NCBI GenBank assembly: GCA_002722105.1
Contig: PBKF01000054.1
Location: forward strand, 1 to 53,755
Length of the DNA: 53,755 nt
DNA from: Fidelibacterota bacterium
GTDB lineage: Bacteria > Marinisomatota > Marinisomatia > Marinisomatales > UBA1611
Direction of reading: 5' to 3'
Shown here: piece after piece, positions 37,456-46,856 of the stretch
Numbering within the stretch: position 1 is the stretch's first letter
Layout: every line of letters begins with the position of its first letter
The notes under the pieces: generated by a model
Database searches by the model: none
Told to the model about the DNA's origin: nothing
What the model saw: only the letters and a program-made list of their open reading frames with translations
Program-made: the position numbers and the translations under genes

Positions 37456-38588
37456 AAATCCTTTTGTGTGATTTTTTTTACTCTGGTTTAGTTCAAGATT
37501 ATTATTCAACGATCGAATTAGAGGGTAAGTCTTATGATGAAATAAAAAATGGTTTGGTAGAATATAGTTATCAGTGGTTACCATATTTTTATATTGAAGG
37601 GAAAAAAAATAATTTTAATATAGACATTGTTTTATCGGAAGATTTTTTATTACAAAAAAAATGGTCTGAAGAAAATAATTTAAAATTTAGTAAAAATTGG
37701 GAAGAATCTGTTTTATATCAACAAATTAAAATTGCAAGGCCAGATATCTACTTTTTTGCGGGAAACTTTAAATATTATAATAATTTTTTTAAAAAAATTA
37801 AACCGTTTGTTGGGAAAATTGTATGTTGGATTTCCGCAGAAATACCATATAATCTTAATTTGAATTATGTTGATTTAATGATTTCAGATAATAAAAAAAT
37901 TTTGGAGTTTGCCAATTCGAAAGGCATTAATTCCGTAAAAATGCTTAGCAGTGTTCCTTTATTTAATGATTCCATAAAATCATATAATAATCGAGCGAAT
38001 GAGATTGTTTTTACGGGTAGTCTTGGTAGGCAATTCAGAAAAAGGAATAACATTTTAAAATATTTAATCAGAAATAATATAGAACTACAAATATTTGGGA
38101 TGGGTTTAGGTGAAGATAGCATAATAACAATGCCGGTGGAGCTAGTTGTTAGGAGATTTGTGCCAAATATTTATAAATATCTCTATAATAATAAACTTAT
38201 TCCACTAGTTAATTCTATAAAAGATAATGTTCAAGATCCTGTTTTTGGTAAAAGGATGATTAATGTTTTAAATAATACAAAGATGGTACTAAACGTTCAC
38301 TCTGACTTTGATATTGATTATGCAATTAATATGAGGGTTTTTGAAGCATTATCTATGGGTTGCTTATTATTTACTGAGAAAAATAAAGAAGTGGAAAAAC
38401 ATTTTGAAGACAAAAAACATTTGGTTATATATTCAAACGAAAATGATTTGTTAGAAAAAATAAACTATTTCAAAAAAAATAAAAATTTAGCAAAAGAAAT
38501 ATGTTTTAATGGACAGAAAGAGATTTCAAAAGTCCATAGTACATCCTCTAGATTTAAAGAGTTTATTAATATTATTGAGTCAATATGA
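37452..38588 (+). CDS. CgeB-like glycosyltransferase
   Basis: 378 residues, GT-B-type. The N-terminal half is diverged; the C-terminal half shows IVFTGSLGRQFRKRN near residue 190 and NMRVFEALSMGCLLFTEKN near residue 300, the acceptor/donor helix pattern of CgeB and other family 1 to 4 glycosyltransferases. It overlaps the oxidoreductase by 4 bp and the next aminotransferase by 4 bp, so it is in the same transcription unit. Donor and acceptor sugars cannot be read. Confidence 0.78.
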   Translation: MKILLCDFFYSGLVQDYYSTIELEGKSYDEIKNGLVEYSYQWLPYFYIEGKKNNFNIDIVLSEDFLLQKKWSEENNLKFSKNWEESVLYQQIKIARPDIYFFAGNFKYYNNFFKKIKPFVGKIVCWISAEIPYNLNLNYVDLMISDNKKILEFANSKGINSVKMLSSVPLFNDSIKSYNNRANEIVFTGSLGRQFRKRNNILKYLIRNNIELQIFGMGLGEDSIITMPVELVVRRFVPNIYKYLYNNKLIPLVNSIKDNVQDPVFGKRMINVLNNTKMVLNVHSDFDIDYAINMRVFEALSMGCLLFTEKNKEVEKHFEDKKHLVIYSNENDLLEKINYFKKNKNLAKEICFNGQKEISKVHSTSSRFKEFINIIESI

Positions 38589-39688
38589 AAATACCTTTGG
38601 TTGATTTAAAAGCGCAATATAATAGCATTAAAGATGAAATAGATTCTTCTATTAAAAATGTAATTAATAAAACTGCTTTTATAAAGGGTGAATTTGTAGA
38701 ACAATTTGAGCATGATTTTAAAAAATTTTGTGGAATTGAGCATTGCGTTGGGGTAGCTAATGGTACAGATGCGTTGTACATTGCTTTAAAGTCACTCGAT
38801 ATTGGTCATAATGATGAAGTTATAACCGTAGCAAATAGTTGGATATCAACATCTGAAACTATAACGCAAGCAGGTGCAAGACCAATATTCATTGATATTG
38901 ATGAAAATTACTATAGCATTGACCCTGAAAAAATACGTCAGAAAATAACTTCGAAAACAAAAGCTATTATTCCAGTTCATCTATATGGTCACCCTGCCAA
39001 TATGACTGAAATAATAGAAATATCTAAGACCTATGGTCTGAAAGTTATAGAAGATTGTGCGCAGGCCCATTTTGCGCACTGGGACAATAAAATGGTAGGT
39101 ACTATTGGGGATATTGGGACTTTTAGTTTTTTTCCAGGAAAAAATTTAGGTGCATATGGTGATGCCGGAGGGCTAATTACAAATGATAGTGTACTTGCAG
39201 AGAGAATTAGAATGTTTTCCAATCATGGTTCATTAATAAAACATGATCATAAAATGGAAGGTATAAATAGTAGGCTTGATGGTATACAGGCATCTATCCT
39301 AAGTGTTAAGCTAAAGTACCTTAAAGAGTGGACTCTCAAAAGGATAAACGCTGCAAAGATTTATAATGAATTGTTGGATGGGACTAAAGATATTGTGTTC
39401 CCAAAAGTACATAAAGATGCAAAACACGTATTCCATCTTTATGTAGTAAGAGTAAAAAATAGAGGGAAAATAATTGAAGCTCTTGCGAGAAATGGTGTTT
39501 CTACGGGTATCCATTATCCAAAGCCATTACCTTTTCTTGATGCTTATAAGTATCTGGGACACAAAAAATCAGATTTTCCTGTATGCAGCTTATTTAAAGA
39601 TGAAATTTTATCATTGCCAATTTATCCTGAGATTGAAGGTGCTCAGATTGAATTTATTTGTAATGTGATAAAGGGAGAATTTTTATAA
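38585..39688 (+). CDS. DegT/DnrJ/EryC1/StrS aminotransferase (Lys present)
   Basis: 367 residues, PLP-dependent. The Schiff-base Lys is Lys186 in SFFPGKNLGAYGDAGG, and ANGTDALYIAL near residue 58 binds the cofactor phosphate. It resembles WbpE- and FdtB-type enzymes that aminate C3 of UDP- or dTDP-keto sugars. With the Gfo/Idh/MocA gene upstream it forms a second oxidase/aminotransferase pair. It is one of three adjacent DegT-type genes; their different active sites suggest three separate reactions. Confidence 0.85.
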   Translation: MKIPLVDLKAQYNSIKDEIDSSIKNVINKTAFIKGEFVEQFEHDFKKFCGIEHCVGVANGTDALYIALKSLDIGHNDEVITVANSWISTSETITQAGARPIFIDIDENYYSIDPEKIRQKITSKTKAIIPVHLYGHPANMTEIIEISKTYGLKVIEDCAQAHFAHWDNKMVGTIGDIGTFSFFPGKNLGAYGDAGGLITNDSVLAERIRMFSNHGSLIKHDHKMEGINSRLDGIQASILSVKLKYLKEWTLKRINAAKIYNELLDGTKDIVFPKVHKDAKHVFHLYVVRVKNRGKIIEALARNGVSTGIHYPKPLPFLDAYKYLGHKKSDFPVCSLFKDEILSLPIYPEIEGAQIEFICNVIKGEFL

Positions 39689-40873
39689 ATGAAAAAATAT
39701 GAAAAACAAATCGGTGTAGGTGGCTTGGAACTCTCTAATTATGAAAAGAGTCTTGTAAATCAAGTTTTAGATTCTAATCGTTTGACTTATGGCCCCATGT
39801 CAATGCGTTTTGAAAAAGAATTTGCTGCTCTTCATAACGTTAAACATGCCTTATTTATGAATAGTGGAACCTCTGCTCTACATGTAGCTTTGGCGGCTTT
39901 AAAAGAAAAATATGGCTGGTCAGATGGAGACGAAGTTATAGTACCGGCAGTTACTTTTGTGGCAACAGCAAATATTGTTTTGCATAATAGAATGAATCCA
40001 GTTTTTGTTGATGTTGAGTATGACACCTATAATATTAATCCAGATTTAATTGAGCAAGAAATAACCTCAAAAACAAGGGCAATTATTCCTGTACATCTAT
40101 TAGGTCTACCAGCAGATATGCAGCCTATTATTGAAATTTCAAAAAAATATGGTCTTGAAATAATTGAAGATTCGGCTGAATGCATGTTTGCTAAATACGA
40201 AGATAAACCGGTTGGTTCATTGGGTACAATTGGTTGTTTTTCAACTTATGTAGCTCATTTTTTAGTTACTGGTGTTGGAGGATTTGCAACAACAAATGAC
40301 AAAGAAATTGCGGTGGATCTTAGGAGTTTGATGAATCATGGTAGAGATGGTATATACATATCAGCTTCAGATGATAAAGGTTTAACAGGAAAAGAATTAG
40401 AAGAGGTTGTATCCAGAAGGTTTTCATTTATTCATGTTGGCCACTCATTTAGATGTACGGAAATGGAAGCAGCCATAGGTGTTGGTCAACTCAAAAGGCA
40501 TAAGCAAATAGTTGATAGAAGGAAAGAAATAGCAGAACTATTTACTGAAAGTTTATCAATTTATGGTGATGAGCTACAACTTCCAGTCTGCCCAAAAAAT
40601 AGGACCCATAGTTATATGCTCTATGGTCTTATGATGAAAAAAAAGGATAAATCTGAAATTGTGAACTACCTGGAGAATTTAAATGTGGAGACCAGAGATT
40701 TACTTCCTCTAATTAATCAGCCAATTTATAAAAAACTTTATGGAGATCTTGAGAAAAAATATCCAGTAGCAAAAAAAATTAATAAATCTGGATTTTATAT
40801 TGGATGTCACTCCTATATGAGCAATTCTGAAGTAGAATTTATTGTTCAAGCATTTGATAACTATTTTAAATAA
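39689..40873 (+). CDS. DegT-family PLP enzyme with His replacing the catalytic Lys (ColD/RfbH-like dehydratase)
   Basis: 394 residues. The segment that normally carries the PLP Lys reads CFSTYVAHFLVTGVGGFATT, with His190 in its place. This substitution is known in ColD (GDP-4-keto-6-deoxymannose 3-dehydratase) and RfbH/AscC-type 3-dehydrases, which deoxygenate C3 rather than aminate. The RRFSFIHVGHSFRCTEMEA block also resembles those enzymes. GDP-4-keto-6-deoxymannose can be supplied by Gmd at 44629. It might therefore make a 3,6-dideoxy sugar. Substrate not certain; I see no 2Fe-2S motif. Confidence 0.8.
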   Translation: MKKYEKQIGVGGLELSNYEKSLVNQVLDSNRLTYGPMSMRFEKEFAALHNVKHALFMNSGTSALHVALAALKEKYGWSDGDEVIVPAVTFVATANIVLHNRMNPVFVDVEYDTYNINPDLIEQEITSKTRAIIPVHLLGLPADMQPIIEISKKYGLEIIEDSAECMFAKYEDKPVGSLGTIGCFSTYVAHFLVTGVGGFATTNDKEIAVDLRSLMNHGRDGIYISASDDKGLTGKELEEVVSRRFSFIHVGHSFRCTEMEAAIGVGQLKRHKQIVDRRKEIAELFTESLSIYGDELQLPVCPKNRTHSYMLYGLMMKKKDKSEIVNYLENLNVETRDLLPLINQPIYKKLYGDLEKKYPVAKKINKSGFYIGCHSYMSNSEVEFIVQAFDNYFK

Positions 40874-40885
40874 GATACATTATAA

Positions 40886-41974
40886 ATGATTAATCAGATA
40901 GAACCATGGATTAATGAAGATGAATTAATTCAATTAAAACGGGTAATTGATTCTACCTTTGTAACGGAAGCTGGATTAACAAAAGAATTTGAGGAATTAA
41001 CAAAAAAATTAACTAACTCTAAGCATGCGATTTCGATGACTAATGGAACTGCAGCACTTTATTGTGCTCTGAAAGCGCTTGATATTGGCCCTGGAGATGA
41101 AGTAATTATTCCAGATATGACATTTATTGCCACAGCTAATGCAGTGATATTAGCAGGAGCCAAGCCAGTATTATGTGATATATATTTTGATACGCTATGT
41201 ATGAATGTTGAAGTTGCTGAAGAATTAATAAGTGATAAAACTAAAGTGATTATGCCTGTTCATTTATATGGTCAGAGTGCTGATATGGAAAAAATAATAA
41301 ATTTGGCGCATAAACATGATTTATTTATTATTGAAGATGCGGCCCAAGGAGTTGGTGTTACCTTTAATGATACTCATGTTGGTACTTTCGGAGATCTTGG
41401 CATTCTTTCATACTATGGAAATAAAACTATAACATGTGGCGAAGGCGGAATTGTTCTAACAAATGATGATACGCTTGCACAAAAATGCTATAGATTAAAA
41501 AATCATGGGAGAGATAAAAAGGGTTTATTCATTCATGAGCATATTGGTTTTAATTTTTCTTTTACAGAAATGCAGGCAGCAATTGGCATCTCCCAAATGA
41601 AAAAATTGGATAGGATTATAGAAAAAAAGAAAACTATAAATAAAATATATCATGATGAATTGAAGGAAATTCCAGAATTGAAACCAATAAAAATTGATCA
41701 AAGATGCAATCCTGTATATTGGTTTACATCATATTTAGTGGATGACAATAAACCTTTTAGGAAATATTTAGAGAAAAATAAGATCCAGACTAGAAAATTC
41801 TTTTATCCACTACATTTGCAACCGTGCTATGAAAATTCTAATTTAATTCAAATTAATGATAGCCCAGTAAGCAAAATGGTTTTTGATTTAGGTATATCGC
41901 TGCCCTCTTCCTATAGTTTAAATGAAGAGCAACAAAATTATATTGTTAGTAAAATAAAAAAGTTTTTTTCTTGA
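40886..41974 (+). CDS. DegT-family aminotransferase, perosamine-synthase-like
   Basis: 362 residues with Lys180 in LSYYGNKTITCGEGG, the typical lysine site of 4-aminotransferases such as GDP-perosamine synthase and PglE/VioA relatives. MTNGTAALYCALKAL (51-65) and DMTFIATANAV follow. The reaction would add an amino group to C4 of a 4-keto-6-deoxy sugar from either Gmd or RmlB. Together with the formyltransferase-fold protein it could form part of an N-acylated amino-sugar route. It overlaps the next glycosyltransferase by 4 bp. Confidence 0.83.
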   Translation: MINQIEPWINEDELIQLKRVIDSTFVTEAGLTKEFEELTKKLTNSKHAISMTNGTAALYCALKALDIGPGDEVIIPDMTFIATANAVILAGAKPVLCDIYFDTLCMNVEVAEELISDKTKVIMPVHLYGQSADMEKIINLAHKHDLFIIEDAAQGVGVTFNDTHVGTFGDLGILSYYGNKTITCGEGGIVLTNDDTLAQKCYRLKNHGRDKKGLFIHEHIGFNFSFTEMQAAIGISQMKKLDRIIEKKKTINKIYHDELKEIPELKPIKIDQRCNPVYWFTSYLVDDNKPFRKYLEKNKIQTRKFFYPLHLQPCYENSNLIQINDSPVSKMVFDLGISLPSSYSLNEEQQNYIVSKIKKFFS

Positions 41975-43152
41975 GAGTAGGAATAAATTGTCTTGGGATT
42001 AAGCCAAATTATGTTGGAGGGGTTACATCCTTTACCCTTGGTCTGTTAGATGGCTTGTTAAAAATTAAAACAAATAATTATCAGATTTATTTAAGTCAGA
42101 ATCATTTCGAACTTTTTGAAAAAATAAGTCATCAAGATAATGTCGAAATCATAATTTGCGAAAAAAATATGGAGTTGAAAAAAATTATGTTTTCATTTTC
42201 TCTATTGTTTTTTCCTAAAAAGCTGCACCTCACCTTCACAAAATTTCTATTTTCCAACTTAAGCTCTATAATTGATTCTAAATCTGATTTGATTTATACA
42301 CCTACACCTACATTATTTTATTATAATAATAATAGACCTTCATTAGTTTCAATGCATGACATTCAACATTTACACTACCCAAGGTATTTTAGTTTTTTAA
42401 GATACAAACATAGAAAAAAGAATTACTTATTGACTGCTCAATTTGCAACTTATTTGCAGGCTAGTAGTTCATTTATAAAATATGATTTTTTAAACCACTA
42501 TAAATTCCTTGAAGAGGAAAATATTTTTTTCATTAACGAAGGTGTGAACCAAATTGAATTTCAAATGGATAAATCAAAAGCAAAACAAATTTGTAAAGAT
42601 TTAGACATAAATAATGATTTTTTATTTTATCCTGCACAATTATGGCATCATAAAGATCATCTAACAGTATTAAAAGCATTAAAAATATTAAGAGATGATT
42701 TTGGCATATTAATAAATTTGGTACTAACTGGAGAAAAATTTTCTGCAACAAACAGTATTTTCAATTATATTAAAGATTACAATTTAAATGAGCAAATAAT
42801 TTATCTAGGCAAAGTTTCTTTTGAGAGTTTAGTTGCTCTTTATAAGATGTCTAAATTTTTTATTACTGCAACATTATATGAATCAAGCAGTCTTCCATTG
42901 CTTGAAGCTATTTCAGCTGGTACAGCTGTAATAGCATCTGATACACCTCCAAATAAAGAGATGGGTCAATTTCTTGATATTAATTTTTTTAGAGCAAAGG
43001 ATGAACTTTCATTGGTGAAAATAATTAATAAAATTTGGAAAGATGACATTAAAAGAAATGAGCAGATTAGTAATAATAACAAAAATATTAAAAAATATCT
43101 TTGGGACAATATAGCATTAAAATATAACGAAACATTCAATTTAATAGTCTAA
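41971..43152 (+). CDS. Family 4 glycosyltransferase
   Basis: 393 residues, GT-B fold. The N-terminal Gly-rich loop is KPNYVGGVTSF. The donor-binding C-terminal domain has YPAQLWHHKDHLTVLKAL, a LVLTGE strand and the ESSSLPLLEAISAGTAVIAS motif, whose conserved Glu residues (EX7E) bind the nucleotide-sugar. It transfers a sugar to the lipid-linked repeat at the cytoplasmic face. TTG start overlapping the aminotransferase stop, so translation is coupled. Confidence 0.85.
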   Translation: MRVGINCLGIKPNYVGGVTSFTLGLLDGLLKIKTNNYQIYLSQNHFELFEKISHQDNVEIIICEKNMELKKIMFSFSLLFFPKKLHLTFTKFLFSNLSSIIDSKSDLIYTPTPTLFYYNNNRPSLVSMHDIQHLHYPRYFSFLRYKHRKKNYLLTAQFATYLQASSSFIKYDFLNHYKFLEEENIFFINEGVNQIEFQMDKSKAKQICKDLDINNDFLFYPAQLWHHKDHLTVLKALKILRDDFGILINLVLTGEKFSATNSIFNYIKDYNLNEQIIYLGKVSFESLVALYKMSKFFITATLYESSSLPLLEAISAGTAVIASDTPPNKEMGQFLDINFFRAKDELSLVKIINKIWKDDIKRNEQISNNNKNIKKYLWDNIALKYNETFNLIV

Positions 43153-43153
43153 A

Positions 43154-43882
43154 ATGAGCTTATTTTTAAAAAGAGTGTTGAAGTTATTCCAAATTTTTCA
43201 ATCGGGATTTTATATTAATGCACTTTTAAAAAACTATGTATTGGCCTCAGTTGAGCATTCTGCCATTTTAAAAAAAATAGAAAAATGTGAAACAATTATT
43301 GATATTGGGGCAAATAAAGGACAATTTTCACTTGTATCCAGAAAAATTTTTCCTGATTCAAAAATTTTTAGTTTTGAGCCACTTAATGAGCCAGTTATAA
43401 TCTTTAAAAAATTATTTGAGGATGATAAAAATACTATTATGAATCAAGTTGCTATTGGTTATGAAAGGGGCAGAATACCAATTAATGTATCAAAGAAAAA
43501 TGATTCATCCTCTATACTTCCAATTGGTTTACAGCAAAAAAATATTTTTCCAGGGACAGATAAATCACATAGTGAAGATATACAGATTTCCCGACTCAAA
43601 GATTTTATTTCACTTGAAAATTTGGTCCAACCTGTTTTTGTTAAAATTGATGTTCAGGGTTATGAATTAGAGGTACTAAGAGGCTGTGATGATTTAATAG
43701 AGCATTTTAAATATTTATTTATAGAGTGCTCATACATAGAGTTATACGAAGGTCAGGCATTAGCATTTCAAGTTTTAGAATTTTTAAACTCACGGAGATT
43801 TAAATTACAAGGGGTATATAATACTTCTTATGATAAAAAGGGTATAGCTGTTCAATCAGACTTTTTATTTTCTAAGGAATAA
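43154..43882 (+). CDS. FkbM-family methyltransferase
   Basis: 242 residues. Motif I IIDIGANKGQFSLVSRK is near residue 48, IFSFEPLNEP follows, and KIDVQGYELEVLRG near residue 168 is the FkbM signature. Members O-methylate sugars or glycosyl residues. It lies one base after the glycosyltransferase and just before the WecG-like gene. It would cap or modify a hydroxyl on the repeat unit. Its stop region carries the ribosome-binding-like AAGGA (43874-43878) for the next gene. Confidence 0.85.
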   Translation: MSLFLKRVLKLFQIFQSGFYINALLKNYVLASVEHSAILKKIEKCETIIDIGANKGQFSLVSRKIFPDSKIFSFEPLNEPVIIFKKLFEDDKNTIMNQVAIGYERGRIPINVSKKNDSSSILPIGLQQKNIFPGTDKSHSEDIQISRLKDFISLENLVQPVFVKIDVQGYELEVLRGCDDLIEHFKYLFIECSYIELYEGQALAFQVLEFLNSRRFKLQGVYNTSYDKKGIAVQSDFLFSKE

Positions 43883-43885
43883 GTT

Positions 43886-44626
43886 ATTAAAGTAAAAAAA
43901 ATTAGAATGTTTGGTCTCGATTTTATTAATGGAGGTTATTCTGAAGCTATAAAATTGCTTCGCCAAGGAAAGCTAATGCATGTCCCGTCTGCCCCAGGCT
44001 TGGCTACCATTAACTCTGATAAAAGATATGCAGAATCTTTAAGGAAAGGAGATTTTGCCATTCCGGATAGTGGATATTTTGTTCTATTGCTTAAATTGGT
44101 TAAAAATGTAAAAATCAAAAAATATTCTGGGCACAAGTTTTTATTGCAATTCTTTGAAAATGAAAAATTGAACAAGGGGGATCTTTTTTTAATTGATCCT
44201 TCATCAGAAGAATCTGAATCTAACAATCGTTATTTAAATGCTATTGGAATACCGATAGATGTTTCCTATCATTATGTTGCACCTATTTATGGTGTTGGGG
44301 AGATTGAAGATAAATGTTTAATAGATCGAATAAATATGTTAAAGAAAAAACCTAAATATATAATGATTAATCTGGGTTCAAATGTTCAAGAACCTCTTGG
44401 ATGTTTTTTAAAAGAAAAATTAAAATTTAAAGTTGGTATTTTTGGAACGGGAGCTGCAATTTGTTTTTTAACCGGTACACAGGCTTCTATTTCTCCCTTG
44501 GTAGATAATGTTGGTTTGGGATGGTTTTGGCGATGCCTCAAAAACCCCACAAAGTTTGTACCAAGATACTTGAAAGCAATAAAACTTTATAGATTAACTA
44601 AAACTGAGAGGACAGAAATACTTTAA
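43886..44626 (+). CDS. WecG/TagA/CpsF-family glycosyltransferase with apparent AUU start
   Basis: About 246 residues. Landmarks are [25 protein letters not shown] and the closing [20 protein letters not shown], as in WecG/TagA (GT26) enzymes that add the second sugar, such as ManNAc uronic acid or ManNAc, to a lipid carrier. The first ATG (43907) would drop KVKKIR, the usual first strand (K-K-I-x-x-x-G). ATT at 43886 restores it and lies seven bases after AAGGA (43874-43878). A UDP-ManNAc-type donor could come from the 2-epimerase at 52108. The usual G-x-P-x-Q-E motif is only partly kept (GSNVQE). Confidence 0.82.
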   Translation: MKVKKIRMFGLDFINGGYSEAIKLLRQGKLMHVPSAPGLATINSDKRYAESLRKGDFAIPDSGYFVLLLKLVKNVKIKKYSGHKFLLQFFENEKLNKGDLFLIDPSSEESESNNRYLNAIGIPIDVSYHYVAPIYGVGEIEDKCLIDRINMLKKKPKYIMINLGSNVQEPLGCFLKEKLKFKVGIFGTGAAICFLTGTQASISPLVDNVGLGWFWRCLKNPTKFVPRYLKAIKLYRLTKTERTEIL

Positions 44627-44628
44627 AA

Positions 44629-45663
44629 ATGAAAAAAGCATTAATAACGGGTTTAACAGGTCAAGATGGATCATATTTGGCTGAATTATTGTTAGATAAA
44701 GGATACCAGGTTCACGGTATTATTAGGCGAAGTAGTTCATTTAATACAAGCAGAATTGATCATATAATTAAAAATGACCAATACGATGGTCAATTCTTTT
44801 TCTATTATGGAGATTTAACAGACTTTAGCAATTTAAATCGTTTATTAGAGCGTATACAGCCAGATGAAATTTATAATCTTGCTGCCCAAAGTCATGTAAA
44901 AGTGTCTTTTGAAATTCCCGATTATACAGCGCAAGTTGATGCTTTAGGAACACTTCGTTTTTTGGATGCTATTAGAGAAACAAAAATAGACACAAAATTT
45001 TACCAAGCATCGACCAGTGAATTATTTGGCAAGGTTCAAGATATACCTCAAAACGAAAGTACTCCTTTTTACCCGCGGTCACCTTACGGAGTTGCAAAAC
45101 TCTATGGTTATTGGATCATAGTAAATTATAGAGAGGCATATGATATTTTTGCTTGTAATGGTATTTTATTTAATCATGAATCTGAACGGAGAGGTGAGAC
45201 TTTTGTTACTAGAAAAATTACTATTGCGGCATCAAAAATTAAAGAAGGTCTTCAAGATACTCTCTATCTCGGGAACTTAGACTCTAAACGGGATTGGGGT
45301 TATGCTCCTGAATATGTAAGAGGTATGTGGATTATGCTTCAACAGTCTAAAGCTGATGACTATGTATTAGCAACTGGAGAAAATCATAGTGTTAGAGAGT
45401 TTGTTGAACTGAGTTTTAAATTTTTAGGAATAAGTATTCGATGGGAAGGGGAAGGGGAAAAAGAGAAGGGCGTTGACAGAGCAACTGGTAAAATAATTGT
45501 AGCAGTAGATAAAAAGTATTACAGACCTACTGAAGTTGATTTTTTGTTAGGTAATCCTGAAAAAGCAAGAAAGAACCTTGGCTGGGAATCTAGTTGTAGT
45601 TTTGAAAAGTTAGTTGAGATAATGGTCAATTCAGATTGGGAAAGAATAAAAAAAAGAAAATAG
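44629..45663 (+). CDS. gmd: GDP-mannose 4,6-dehydratase
   Basis: 344 residues, standard Gmd length. [18 protein letters not shown] (5-22), [17 protein letters not shown] and [13 protein letters not shown] are diagnostic. The active site includes [10 protein letters not shown] and [12 protein letters not shown] with the YxxxK motif. It makes GDP-4-keto-6-deoxymannose, the precursor of GDP-L-fucose, perosamine and colitose. The adjacent Fcl and the upstream ColD- and perosamine-type enzymes are candidate users. No ManC or ManB gene is present, so GDP-mannose must come from elsewhere in the genome. Confidence 0.95.
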   Translation: MKKALITGLTGQDGSYLAELLLDKGYQVHGIIRRSSSFNTSRIDHIIKNDQYDGQFFFYYGDLTDFSNLNRLLERIQPDEIYNLAAQSHVKVSFEIPDYTAQVDALGTLRFLDAIRETKIDTKFYQASTSELFGKVQDIPQNESTPFYPRSPYGVAKLYGYWIIVNYREAYDIFACNGILFNHESERRGETFVTRKITIAASKIKEGLQDTLYLGNLDSKRDWGYAPEYVRGMWIMLQQSKADDYVLATGENHSVREFVELSFKFLGISIRWEGEGEKEKGVDRATGKIIVAVDKKYYRPTEVDFLLGNPEKARKNLGWESSCSFEKLVEIMVNSDWERIKKRK

Positions 45664-45667
45664 TAAA

Positions 45668-46615
45668 ATGAAAAAAAAAGACAAAATTTTTATTGCAGGC
45701 CATAAAGGAATGGTTGGTTCTGCAATTTTTAGATTATTAGATAAAAGAGGCTATAGAAATATAATTATTCGTTCTCGCGATCAATTAGATTTATTAAATC
45801 AAAATGATGTTCAAAATTTTTTTAATCATATAAAGCCTAAATTCGTTTTTGTTGCGGCAGCAAAGGTTGGCGGTGTTTATGCAAACAATACATATAGAGC
45901 TCAATTTCTTTATGAGAATTTGGTTATTCAAAACAACATAATACATAGCGCTTATATGAGTAATACAGAAAAATTGTTGTTTTTAGGTTCTGCTTGCATC
46001 TATCCAAAAGAGATTGAACAACCAATAATAGAAGAATATTTATTATCAAATAGTTTGGAACCAACCAATGAGCCTTATGCGATTGCAAAAATTGCGGGAA
46101 TCAAATTATGTGAGAATTATTTTAATCAATATGGTAAAAATTTTATTTCAATAATGCCGAATAATTTATTTGGTACAAATGACAACTTTGATTTAAAAAC
46201 TTCTCATGTTTTGCCTGCGCTTTTACGCAAATTTCATGAAGCAAAGTTAAATAATAGTGATTTTGTAGAAATTTGGGGTACGGGTAAGCCAATGCGAGAA
46301 TTTTTATATGTTGATGATTTAGCAGATGCATCAGTTTTCTTGATGAAAAATTTAAATGCTCAAGATTTACACAAAATGAGGATCTCTCATATAAATGTAG
46401 GCTCTGGTTTTGAAATTTCTATAAGAGATCTAGCATTATTAATTAAAGGTATTGTGAAATATAAGGGTAAAATGAAATTCAACAAAAATTTTCCAGATGG
46501 AATGCAGCGGAAGTTACTTGATACTACCAGAATTAAGAATTTGGGTTGGGTGCCAAAAACTAATTTAGAGGATGGGATTAAATCTGTTTATAATTGGTAT
46601 TGTAAGAAAAATTAA
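45668..46615 (+). CDS. fcl: GDP-L-fucose synthase
   Basis: 315 residues, SDR fold. IFIAGHKGMVGSAIF (7-21), VFVAAAKVGGVYANNTY and LGSACIYPKEIEQPI are characteristic of Fcl/WcaG, with EPYAIAKIAGIKLCE carrying the YxxxK catalytic pair. It epimerises C3 and C5 and reduces C4 of GDP-4-keto-6-deoxymannose. It follows gmd with a 4-bp gap. A ColC-type reductase is related, but the sequence reads as fucose synthase. Confidence 0.93.
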   Translation: MKKKDKIFIAGHKGMVGSAIFRLLDKRGYRNIIIRSRDQLDLLNQNDVQNFFNHIKPKFVFVAAAKVGGVYANNTYRAQFLYENLVIQNNIIHSAYMSNTEKLLFLGSACIYPKEIEQPIIEEYLLSNSLEPTNEPYAIAKIAGIKLCENYFNQYGKNFISIMPNNLFGTNDNFDLKTSHVLPALLRKFHEAKLNNSDFVEIWGTGKPMREFLYVDDLADASVFLMKNLNAQDLHKMRISHINVGSGFEISIRDLALLIKGIVKYKGKMKFNKNFPDGMQRKLLDTTRIKNLGWVPKTNLEDGIKSVYNWYCKKN

Positions 46616-46856
46616 AGTAGTATGAATAGTTGTGTCTATATTTGTATTTGAATAATTTCTTTTATACTACTTAATCTAAAATTTTCTATAAATATATTTT
46701 AAAGATTTTACTCTTTAATTGAAAAATTCTAAAAAATTAATATTGATTATAATTTAGTCTATTTTCAAAAGTTGTTTATAATTATTTATATAATAGTTTT
46801 TTTAAATAATCACTATACATATATTTGAATAAGACTCAAAAAGTTAATAATTAAGA

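Noticed and set aside
46615..46672. Inverted repeat AAGTAGTAT/ATACTACTT after fcl
   Set aside because: The arms are 40 bases apart and no T-tract follows, so it is not a convincing terminator.
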